Of a DNA stretch of 19,953 bases, positions 9,501 through 16,638 are shown piece after piece (within the stretch, counting starts at the first letter, position 1; each line of letters opens with the position of its first letter). The notes under the pieces were generated by a model. That model was not told where the DNA came from and did not search any database. It saw only the letters and a list, made by a program, of their open reading frames with translations. Where the stretch lies: contig JAUXEQ010000004.1 of NCBI GenBank assembly GCA_030620455.1, forward strand, positions 1-19,953, written 5' to 3'. The stretch is from a bacterium (GTDB lineage Bacteria > UBP14 > UBA6098 > B30-G16). Made by a program: the position numbers and the translations under genes.

Positions 9501-12500
9501 GCAAATCCTATTGCATCAATCTTTGGAAGCTCATCGCCAGTTAGAACAATACGGATTGTTTCGGTCGTGGGTAGGAATATGAGAAGATCTGTTCCGTCGG
9601 GTATATCTCCACCTTCCTCATCGGTAACTACAATATCAGTACCACCATTTATGATGTCGTTATCGATCCAAATATTCATAAGTGTATCTGCAAGATATTT
9701 ACCTGGATAGAATCTTGAATATACCCTAAATACAATTGTAGCATAAACTTCTTCGTTCCAGGGTGAATCGAGAAGGAGATTGAATTCGTCGCTTGGGATT
9801 CTTGCAGTCCAAGCACCCAAAGGAGCACTGTACCAAACATATTCGGACGTGGGAACATCATCGATGTTCCAATGATAGTCACTCTCTATTGTTAGTCCAG
9901 GGACGTTCGAATCTGCCCACTCAACATAATGCCAATAAACGTCGAACACAACGCTATCGGTAATCGATGGATCAAATGTATACGCATAAACATCCGCACT
10001 ATCTGGTATATCTTGCCAGCCACCGCATTTTTCAGGTGATAAGAACGAGGTAAGTACACCTGGTCCTCCGAAATACGGTACTTCCCAAGAATCATGTTCA
10101 GGATCGATAATAGTATCTTCATCTCCGAATTCAATTTGCGGCCAGCCTACAACAGGCATGTCATATCGAGTTTCTATTCGGAACGGATATTCATGATCGA
10201 GCATAATATTTCTAGCATTGTCATCGAAATTCTGAATACTCAACTGAGCAACACCGTCCATTATGCCATCACCAGAAATTATCATATAACCAATCCATTC
10301 ACGGTCGGAATTCCAGCCGGGTTCTATACCAGCTGCATCGGGAATTTCTGTATCAATATCATCTGGTGAAAAAGGTGCAGAACTTCTATATAGTGGTCCA
10401 GATGCAACATCTCGGTAATCTGCGTATTCCTCTGCAAGTGGATAGTAATGTGAGAATCCCGTAAGCGGAACAACAGGGAACCAGTGTGTCCAACCCTCAG
10501 GCTGATACTTCACAGAATATCCCTCAAATCCCATAGGAACTCTCATATCCATATTGTCATTGAACCATACTCTGACATAAATTGTGCACATTTTAGCAGG
10601 TAATCCAGCCGGCTGGAAGTTGTAAATACCGATAATACTGTCTTGAGATGGAATATGCCATGGTGCCTTAATCTTCATTGGATCCCAGCATCTAAAGCTA
10701 CTTACAATCTTTGTCATTGGATTTCTCATTGCAGTGCAGAAAGCAATTCCCTTAACCCATGGCAAACCGTTATCCAGACCCATTGGACCGGAAGATAAAT
10801 CAGTGTAGTTACCCAGTTTGTCCTGAATTATTGCGGATGCCCAGAGCGAATCTGCAATAAAGATCGTGTCTCTTTCGAGATCGGTTCCAACAGCAAAATC
10901 ATCAGCTACACCATGATAGACCCATATAGGTCTAACGAGTCCCATATCCTTCGCAGGTATAATCTCATCGGCGCAATTGAATATCCAAAGATTCTCATTT
11001 GAGAATAGATAGCGTGTTCCAGGATTGTATTCGAGGAATAGATTCTGATTCAGTTCAGGATACCATTTATAGTTAAGCATATCGGTTTCTGGGATAACTG
11101 CCGGTAGCGGCCAATCTGTTACCCAACCTGCAGCCCAACCTCCACCTGAGCAACCGACACCATCATCGGTTATGGACTCGAGTCTTACTCTAATTCTGCT
11201 ATTGAGAATATTTCTATCCACACAGTTAACTTCTTTACCACCGGAAACAGAAAGCAATGGTGCGAAGCGTCCTGTTGGAGGTTTAATATCTATAATATAA
11301 TCCCACACATACTCATGATATTCAGCAATTGTATCTTCGCCGAACGAGTTGGCGCTACGTGTATGATTACCCACTGTTATGACCATACTGTCTCTATTCA
11401 TATAACCATACTCTGGTTCTCTATGACTATAAACAGTATCGCTGTCTGCACTCCAAGTGTGTGAAACGAACCACTTTCTGGGTGCAGGCCAACCAATATA
11501 TTCTGTGGGTACGTAATAAAGAGGGAACAGTTCTCCTCCTGCAATTACAATGTATGTAGTATCCCAAACTGTATCCAAGCTAAGCAAGAAGTCTATAGGT
11601 CCTATGTGAAGTCTTCCGCCGTCGATGCAACCATCGAACCCATAAGGAATACCATCTCTCATTGGCGTATATTTAAGCCAGCAGTGGATGCAATCGTGAT
11701 CATACCAATCCTCATACAACCAGATCATGAAACCTGTACTATCGTAAATTTCGACTTTTGCATATGGTGCATGATTTACCACTGAATCAGTACCGGGATG
11801 AGAACCTGCTCTATGCTCCCAAACGATTGAATCGGTGCAAGTCTGAATATCGAATGTAATAAATGTAAGATCCTTTGCATACTTACCTAAATAAGGATCT
11901 CTCATTCCTATTGCTGAAAGTGTAGGTGCTGCGGTTTCATCGATATCGTAATATGTACCGAATAAATCTGGTGGGTAATTAAAGTCACATGTAGGCAGAC
12001 AATGTGCCCAAGTCTCATATGCCTCATCATTGAACCACTTAACTTCAGTAACATCTAACTCAGGTTGAATCTTTACATGTTCGGTATGAATAAGTTGCCA
12101 GTTCGGACTTTCAAAGTTGTAATAGAATGCCAAATGTGCATCAACACCGTTGGCAGCGTAATTATAAACTATATCACCAAGTAATGTGGAATAGTAATAT
12201 GCATCCGTTCTCCATAATGTATTAAGCAGATATTGTCTTCTATCGCTGGGGTCGAGGAAATTGTATCCAGTATAGTTATCCTCTTCATGATGCCAGATAT
12301 AATATGGGTCTCCTGTTCCACCAAGATATGGACCTCTCCAGTTAACTTGACGTTCAGTTGCAGGGAACCACGGAACATTAACACCATCACCAGCGTAGAT
12401 CTCTACAATAACGCTATCGCCGGGCTCGAAGAAATGGCAGCTATTAGCTGTACCATCACCCCAATACAGACGTAACAATGCGTCTCTTTCAGGATATCCC

Positions 12501-15500
12501 AAATGCTCTTCTAACGAGACATAAAGATATCTATCTGCTCTATTCATCTCAGTGCAGCATGGGAATGTGCTGCATGAATCCATTCCATGCCCATAATAAG
12601 CCGTATAGAAGCCACTGAGATTCGCCGAATGGTAAACTATTGCAGTTCCGCCAACGGGTAAATCATTAATGAATATTGTATCGACATTAAATGGGAATAG
12701 ATCATCGTCGGTGCAATCTTCGTCGTCGATTGTTATAATTCTAATATCAATAGCTGCAACATCAGCAACGAATTCATCGCACCATCCTTCACTAACGCGA
12801 CGGTTAACATCACGAATAAGGAAATCCCATTCAAATGGGCATTGTGTGAAATTAGAAACTTCGAATTTGGGTGGTTCAGGATCTACAAAGAATGTCCAGC
12901 GTGCAATTTGCCTCGGTTCAAGATGAAGACCATCGAGATCGAGAACGTCAGCTGCCCAGTTGTTACCGGGGACAAAATGTCTGAAACTGAACTTTTGCAA
13001 ACCACTTGTATAATCACCATCGATAATACAACCACCCTCACTTCTTGGACACGGTCCAAATCCTTCACAGCCAACCATACAATTTGCGTAAGCGTTATCT
13101 GCTGCATAAACAGTTACACAAACTTCATCGCCGGCTCTAAAGAATGCTTCTCCAGTTATTGGGGAAACAGGATATGGATCGTAAACAACACGGCTTCCCC
13201 ACCATGAAAAACCTTCCTTGTTATGGAATCTTATTTTCTCGATAACAAGGTTGGGTACACTTTGCGGATATGAGTAGTGAACCAAACCAGTTCTATTGAT
13301 AACGAAATTGCGACCTTCAGCACCTCCATAATATGGATGCCATCTTCCATCGCAACTGCGTACCTTAATATTCATAATAATCGAATCGGAATTGACACCA
13401 GAGACACCGAAATACAGTGGATTATAAGTTGCTGCATAAGTTGAATCTTGGAAATAAATTTCATTATCCACTTCAAGATAGCCAATTCTATCGAAAAGAT
13501 CGACTGTAATAACCTGAGTTGTATCGGATGTGATCCAACCGTGCGGTGGATAGAAAGAATACTCGGGTGCATACGGTCCCTTAAGGTCGATTCTCACGAT
13601 ACCAAGAGTATCTGGACTATAAGACGAGTAACCTTCGCAGGTAACAGGCCAGAGCGGAACGTGATTTCTATTCGATGTCTTCGTTCCGTAATTGGGATCA
13701 TTTCCGCCGATACCACACATACTTCCGGAAGGATACATATCTATTGAACCGTATGATAGTTCACTAAATTTCTGTGCACCCTGACCATAATCCGGGTCGT
13801 CATATAGCTCTGTTGCAACTATATATACCTTGTCTCCGGATTCAAGCACAAACAGATCGGTGTCGGCTCGGTACGGTGAACGATTTAAATATTCGAAGTT
13901 TATATATAGTATTCCACCGGTTCCATTATCATATTCATCGAAATAAACTCCCTGAACCGAATCTCCGATACAAGGATCATACCATTTCCACATATCAGTT
14001 TCTGATATGCGAATAGAATACGGTTCTCCACCTCTAAATATTCCTGACTCGGTACCAGCACCCTTTCTTTGAACCCAGAAATGGAAAGTGAAGTCTCTTT
14101 GATTGAATCCAGAACCACCTTCGGCACCAGTATATCTGGGACCATGATTATCTGCATCATGGATTCTCCAATAATCGTCAAAAATTTCGATTGTAAATAC
14201 CGGAAGCGAATCTGCGAGCCAGAGATAAGGAACTGCCAGATCTTCAATATTATCAAATCTATTGAAGTTCCATTTGGGTACAGGATAAGCCTCATAATTC
14301 CGGAACTCACGAGTCTCATTATCATGATTGAGAGCTTCTGGACATATTAAGGATGCATTAGGTCCGGAAAGGTCGACAATGAATATCCATGATGTCTCTG
14401 CCCATGCATTAGTAGTTGTTCGTACCCAATGAGTAGTTCTGTTGAAGACTCTCACGGTAACTTTCACAATTGCGCCATCGAGGAATGGATCTAAATAATC
14501 ATGTTCACGTATTCCATCGTTACCCACCGCAATATAGAAAGAATCCCTTCCACAAACGCTTCCATCCATAATACCATCAACTTCATCATGAATACCCCAG
14601 CCTGGAGTTTCCTTGCCAGCTGTTGGTAACGCATCGGCGTCGTTTCCGTCACCAATAATATATGTTATCCAACCTGTTCCAATGCCACCATTCGCAGTAT
14701 CCCAAGCTAATGCCATAGGATTCCTAAAGAATATCTCATCGATACGTCTCGGGAAATTCCCGCCGTTAAGATATCGAATTTCAACGTATGCAGACTCGAT
14801 GCATGTTTGTCTATCCTGGGCGGCAAATGAAATAAGTTGAGTTGCATCTGCAGTATAAATGTAGTAGTTGTCAGATGTCGGTCGAGAGGGATCTGAAGCC
14901 CACTCATACTCATCACGAGTAAGAAAGCCATATTCCCAGTCTTCATTATTAACTTTAATTGCATCGGAATGAGGTCCATTAGAACCAACTAAGTTAGCTG
15001 GATAAAGATCAAAGATTTGAGGTTTAAAATCTTCAACACCATACAAAAATTCAGCTCTTTTCCATCTTCCAGCCAAAGGATGGCTGGGTATACTATGAGT
15101 AGGTCTAACTTCAACCTTTCCAAGAGGAGGTATGGATTTATGCTGATAAAAATTATTAATATAGCAATGAACATGTGTGTTGTGGTCTACACCAATATAG
15201 AATGTATCCGCCATCGAAAGACCTTCAATAGGTCCACCAACCATAAAGGAAGTAGTCTCATCACCATATTCTTCATACTCTTCCTCCCCACAACCGTGAC
15301 AACCTGTGGTTTTTATAACAATCCATATCCTTTTGAAAGGCAAATTCTTACCAGTCCAGCCGGATTGCGCAGGAATTGCTATAGCATTATTGAATGGGAA
15401 TACACCAATCCATTTGTTCATTGTATCTCCACGAACCTCAATGTCACTTGCTACTTTAATCCATTTCAACGTAGGATCGCTTGGATCGTCCGGGTCATAT

Positions 15501-16165
15501 ACAAAAGAGTCTGCTGGAACACCTCCTCCTCCGACCGGTGCGGAATAGTCCACATAATATGTTCTCTTCGATTCTAAAATTCTTTCTGGGAGTGCTTCAA
15601 CATCGGTAATGTCAAAAATATCGCAACTCGCAGCGTGAGCTGGAATACCATCATCCCTATCAACATAGAATTGAACACCCGTGTACTTATCCTCATCAGT
15701 AGGCCAAGCATCATAGAATATTCTTGCATCGGATGGTTTTAGAGGCGCTAAATCCTCGTTAGGATCGAAATCTTTTGTACCCCAAATAGTAAGTTTGATA
15801 CCGGTAATATAAATATCGCTGGATGCTGCAAGGAGATCGAGCCTAAGAACTGCTCGGTCATGTCTTAATTGGATAAGTTTTTCATCGTACCAATTTACAT
15901 TGTCGACTCCAGGCAAGCCATACACACCAGTTTCCGTTACCCTACTACCAGTCTCGAAAGTTGTCCATCCCTTATCCCTTGCTGGGGTGAAGGACGTGAC
16001 AGTTCCGAAGCTTGTGGTGTAATTACTAGGGATTTGTGTTCCATAAGTGTCCCTAACTAAATTGAACACATTGAAATACTGCCAGTCACTGCCAGTACCC
16101 TGCGCAAAAGCGCCGCTGAATACCAGCAGTCCTAACAACAGAATGAGTGCACCTCTCCCTCTCAT
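6503..16165 (-). CDS. Giant secreted repeat protein (~3,220 residues) with type IX sorting domain
   Basis: An exported giant protein. Taking ATG 16165, residues 1-21 (MRGRGALILLLGLLVFSG, then AFA before Gln22) are a Sec signal peptide. Much of the body is a series of beta-rich, probably Ig-like segments. A recurring strand 'F..GD.V.V.VYA.D' occurs near residues 560, 772, 1007 and 1243, and the first three copies are each followed by a 'VD..GP'-type domain boundary (VDLSGP, IDLKGP, VDPEPP). Similar boundaries recur near 1627 (IDIKPP) and 2735 (IDTKAP). Near 2848 and 2925 are paired 'GWNMVSL / AWNLIGG' segments, often seen just before sorting domains. Residues ~3125-3220 are the type IX sorting domain (FELGGNYPNPFNVATVIAYE ... 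YDISGHKVKTL ... PSGVYLYRL). Cys is unusually frequent. A further in-frame GTG at 16237 could add 24 residues. Function is not recognised; a surface, matrix or adhesive role is inference. No enzyme active site was seen. Confidence 0.92.
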   Translation of the reverse strand: MRGRGALILLLGLLVFSGAFAQGTGSDWQYFNVFNLVRDTYGTQIPSNYTTSFGTVTSFTPARDKGWTTFETGSRVTETGVYGLPGVDNVNWYDEKLIQLRHDRAVLRLDLLAASSDIYITGIKLTIWGTKDFDPNEDLAPLKPSDARIFYDAWPTDEDKYTGVQFYVDRDDGIPAHAASCDIFDITDVEALPERILESKRTYYVDYSAPVGGGGVPADSFVYDPDDPSDPTLKWIKVASDIEVRGDTMNKWIGVFPFNNAIAIPAQSGWTGKNLPFKRIWIVIKTTGCHGCGEEEYEEYGDETTSFMVGGPIEGLSMADTFYIGVDHNTHVHCYINNFYQHKSIPPLGKVEVRPTHSIPSHPLAGRWKRAEFLYGVEDFKPQIFDLYPANLVGSNGPHSDAIKVNNEDWEYGFLTRDEYEWASDPSRPTSDNYYIYTADATQLISFAAQDRQTCIESAYVEIRYLNGGNFPRRIDEIFFRNPMALAWDTANGGIGTGWITYIIGDGNDADALPTAGKETPGWGIHDEVDGIMDGSVCGRDSFYIAVGNDGIREHDYLDPFLDGAIVKVTVRVFNRTTHWVRTTTNAWAETSWIFIVDLSGPNASLICPEALNHDNETREFRNYEAYPVPKWNFNRFDNIEDLAVPYLWLADSLPVFTIEIFDDYWRIHDADNHGPRYTGAEGGSGFNQRDFTFHFWVQRKGAGTESGIFRGGEPYSIRISETDMWKWYDPCIGDSVQGVYFDEYDNGTGGILYINFEYLNRSPYRADTDLFVLESGDKVYIVATELYDDPDYGQGAQKFSELSYGSIDMYPSGSMCGIGGNDPNYGTKTSNRNHVPLWPVTCEGYSSYSPDTLGIVRIDLKGPYAPEYSFYPPHGWITSDTTQVITVDLFDRIGYLEVDNEIYFQDSTYAATYNPLYFGVSGVNSDSIIMNIKVRSCDGRWHPYYGGAEGRNFVINRTGLVHYSYPQSVPNLVIEKIRFHNKEGFSWWGSRVVYDPYPVSPITGEAFFRAGDEVCVTVYAADNAYANCMVGCEGFGPCPRSEGGCIIDGDYTSGLQKFSFRHFVPGNNWAADVLDLDGLHLEPRQIARWTFFVDPEPPKFEVSNFTQCPFEWDFLIRDVNRRVSEGWCDEFVADVAAIDIRIITIDDEDCTDDDLFPFNVDTIFINDLPVGGTAIVYHSANLSGFYTAYYGHGMDSCSTFPCCTEMNRADRYLYVSLEEHLGYPERDALLRLYWGDGTANSCHFFEPGDSVIVEIYAGDGVNVPWFPATERQVNWRGPYLGGTGDPYYIWHHEEDNYTGYNFLDPSDRRQYLLNTLWRTDAYYYSTLLGDIVYNYAANGVDAHLAFYYNFESPNWQLIHTEHVKIQPELDVTEVKWFNDEAYETWAHCLPTCDFNYPPDLFGTYYDIDETAAPTLSAIGMRDPYLGKYAKDLTFITFDIQTCTDSIVWEHRAGSHPGTDSVVNHAPYAKVEIYDSTGFMIWLYEDWYDHDCIHCWLKYTPMRDGIPYGFDGCIDGGRLHIGPIDFLLSLDTVWDTTYIVIAGGELFPLYYVPTEYIGWPAPRKWFVSHTWSADSDTVYSHREPEYGYMNRDSMVITVGNHTRSANSFGEDTIAEYHEYVWDYIIDIKPPTGRFAPLLSVSGGKEVNCVDRNILNSRIRVRLESITDDGVGCSGGGWAAGWVTDWPLPAVIPETDMLNYKWYPELNQNLFLEYNPGTRYLFSNENLWIFNCADEIIPAKDMGLVRPIWVYHGVADDFAVGTDLERDTIFIADSLWASAIIQDKLGNYTDLSSGPMGLDNGLPWVKGIAFCTAMRNPMTKIVSSFRCWDPMKIKAPWHIPSQDSIIGIYNFQPAGLPAKMCTIYVRVWFNDNMDMRVPMGFEGYSVKYQPEGWTHWFPVVPLTGFSHYYPLAEEYADYRDVASGPLYRSSAPFSPDDIDTEIPDAAGIEPGWNSDREWIGYMIISGDGIMDGVAQLSIQNFDDNARNIMLDHEYPFRIETRYDMPVVGWPQIEFGDEDTIIDPEHDSWEVPYFGGPGVLTSFLSPEKCGGWQDIPDSADVYAYTFDPSITDSVVFDVYWHYVEWADSNVPGLTIESDYHWNIDDVPTSEYVWYSAPLGAWTARIPSDEFNLLLDSPWNEEVYATIVFRVYSRFYPGKYLADTLMNIWIDNDIINGGTDIVVTDEEGGDIPDGTDLLIFLPTTETIRIVLTGDELPKIDAIGFAWVDQVTGAVYPITDTEFPYDDGYLPIDTDPTDGFWYDPDKNLLIYDWNCDGQLIPGLYTLHVWGTNYITNVYDNILGDVWTEEYVHNFCLDRINLQVPREAYISRGTDLDNSLETTEMRYLTQPWAEDIYPWQIENKYPDYPGWIYIDESVIEGFDHLHRFQCLTFNNPDYTSGPDDPFIRDFTEQGGYMGDSIYVIFELYPDDFIFTDSVKMVIEDEYRGNISGSNFRIVRWFYIPEDVQYFVRFHEECYIVAETVIVEHGDTVDTTITIDTLCVMEPETLEFLAYNWILDDQDNRYDGPVRITFTTYEENIETETVIPTDHPNFVFLDTYDPEYRVDLVRASGYPMFTCIYDEMPGEIIWVTNADTVDIFIHWMQTVFDQSETAEDYVSYDGFTYGRIWDFLRVTIDGAPHYGFHVDDPNDLLEALLWSTDATVYDRDNPFWHQPEGGYDSYPFPMYFFANNTYKYRWTVASDPNGNGLAYILVKGRDVAGNILDYDEARYSESIGKLVLIDTKAPEVVPGLITLTAASMVAEPDGIRDNLLGQGFRDIAYFTYVYVSIKSLDGSVTYVEGIPTNDDGSITSTAVTLTAGELVLVCAEDLAGNVGCSEVEVLPVIECCDWDLCVGWNMVSLSVIPDDLSRTSVFGDYTVYINRGNTWTPAPDILTPGDGYLVLVDDEETILSVCGDPLHSVVLDNLLSAWNLIGGIWGDVDITDVKVTPTGALDITHTYYFDCEMDGYVATTILEQCRGHIVWANVPCTLEIPDPDSKDVGSTKKPVFTAIWNANILIKSGEIEKNLVIGVAEGATKGYDEGIDKVSILGLPGTPEVFIENHLNTDYRDENDELIWKVHTDINVSMITNLNDVPEDYNLYLVYSDGYRINLRETGNVMLNDNNAYFVAEKAVIPTAFELGGNYPNPFNVATVIAYEIPEDSDVRLEVYDISGHKVKTLVNETKTAGYKTVTWDGTDDLGNEVPSGVYLYRLTAKNYTNTKTMMLSK

Positions 16166-16251
16166 ACCGTGCTCCTTTCTCATTAAGGTTTTTGTACTTT
16201 CTACTTCATAATCTTTTACAAATTTGCAGCCCGCCACAATTCTACCTCCTT
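16166..16251 (-). other. In-frame upstream GTG start with strong Shine-Dalgarno
   Basis: AAGGAGG (16251-16245) lies 7 bases before GTG 16237, which is in frame with the giant gene and would add MAGCKFVKDYEVESTKTLMR plus KEHG before the signal peptide. A second Shine-Dalgarno serves ATG 16165. The extension is hydrophilic and is not a signal peptide by itself. The real start may be either or both; the signal-peptide position favours 16165, the quality of the upstream site favours 16237. Confidence 0.55.
16172..16178 (-). promoter_or_regulatory. Ribosome binding site AAAGGAG of the giant gene (ATG 16165)
   Basis: AAAGGAG on the minus strand with a 6-base spacer to ATG 16165. This start begins a canonical signal peptide (Arg-rich n-region, Leu-rich core, AFA cleavage site). 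Confidence 0.75.
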
Positions 16252-16257
16252 AAAATT

Positions 16258-16285
16258 ATTATATCTTTGACATCTTTGTTGTCTA
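16258..16285 (-). promoter_or_regulatory. Promoter of the giant secreted protein gene
   Basis: On the minus strand TAGACA (16285-16280, 5/6 to TTGACA) and a perfect TATAAT (16263-16258) are 16 bases apart. The predicted transcript start is near 16251, at the first base of the upstream AAGGAGG. The leader would then be about 14 bases for GTG 16237, or about 86 bases for ATG 16165. Confidence 0.7.
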
Positions 16286-16305
16286 TTCCATTCCGTAAAT
16301 GTAAA

Positions 16306-16337
16306 ACAGCATAGTATCCAAAAATTTCAAATGCTGT
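16306..16337. repeat. 7-bp inverted repeat upstream of the giant gene promoter
   Basis: ACAGCAT (16306-16312) and ATGCTGT (16331-16337) are perfect inverted arms separated by 18 bases. On the minus strand the last arm is followed by TTTTAC. It sits about 20-50 bases upstream of the -35 at 16285-16280, so it could be a dimeric regulator site or a weak terminator; neither is proven. Confidence 0.4.
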
Positions 16338-16478
16338 AATTAAAATTAAAGACAAAATCCCTCACCAATTCCAAAAAATTATATTTTCAATTCACAAATT
16401 TTTCGAAAAACGAAATCTCAAAATAAAGTAACTCCTTAACCCTCAACACTCACAAAGGCAATACACCGTAACACGAAT

Positions 16479-16550
16479 ACAAAGCTAAAATATAAAAGAC
16501 CTCAAAGCTTTCAATCTTTGGCAAAAGGTATTCAACGGCATTAGCTTTGT
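16479..16550. repeat. Nested inverted repeat, possible structured RNA or cruciform
   Basis: Outer arms ACAAAGCTAA (16479-16488) and TTAGCTTTGT (16541-16550) are a perfect 10-bp inverted repeat. Inside, ACCTCAAAG (16499-16507) pairs with CTTTG (16516-16520) and AGGT (16526-16529) through a 5-base bulge, giving an 8-base loop. The internal loops are 10 and 11 bases, nearly symmetric. It lies ~90-160 bases downstream of the Wzi-like gene stop, so it may be part of that 3' untranslated region. Confidence 0.5.
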
Positions 16551-16590
16551 CAAGCCAATTTTCTTTATAGAATTCAAAAAATCTCCCATG

Positions 16591-16609
16591 CTTATTTTTG
16601 AAAAATAAG
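16591..16609. terminator. AT-only palindrome after the Wzi-like gene, weak terminator at best
   Basis: CTTATTTTTGAAAAATAAG is a 19-base near-perfect palindrome starting about 30 bases beyond the stop at 16639 in the direction of transcription. The stem has almost no G-C pairs and there is no separate T run, so intrinsic termination is doubtful. Confidence 0.3.
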
Positions 16610-16638
16610 TCCTCTAATTTCTGAATGTCAAGGAAAAC

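Larger units (their letters stand above)
16286..16638. other. Gene-free stretch with several inverted repeats
   Basis: About 350 A/T-rich bases between the Wzi-like gene and the promoter of the giant gene. I see no coding frame with a ribosome binding site on either strand. It holds three inverted repeats described separately (16306-16337, 16479-16550, 16591-16609) and a short palindrome TTTTTCGAAAAA at 16399-16410. There is no GC-rich terminator for the Wzi-like gene. Confidence 0.6.

Noticed and set aside
13900..14325. Open frame of 141 codons on the minus strand
   Set aside because: Overlaps the giant gene in another frame on the same strand; no start signal or family features.
15017..15577. 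Open frame of 186 codons on the plus strand
   Set aside because: Antisense to the giant secreted protein gene; its composition looks like a shadow of the real frame.
16080..16097. Direct repeat TGCCAGT-CAC-TGCCAGT
   Set aside because: Inside the coding sequence just after the signal peptide; short and most likely chance.
16399..16410. Palindrome TTTTTCGAAAAA
   Set aside because: Expected by chance in such A/T-rich sequence; no promoter or T run placed to make it meaningful.
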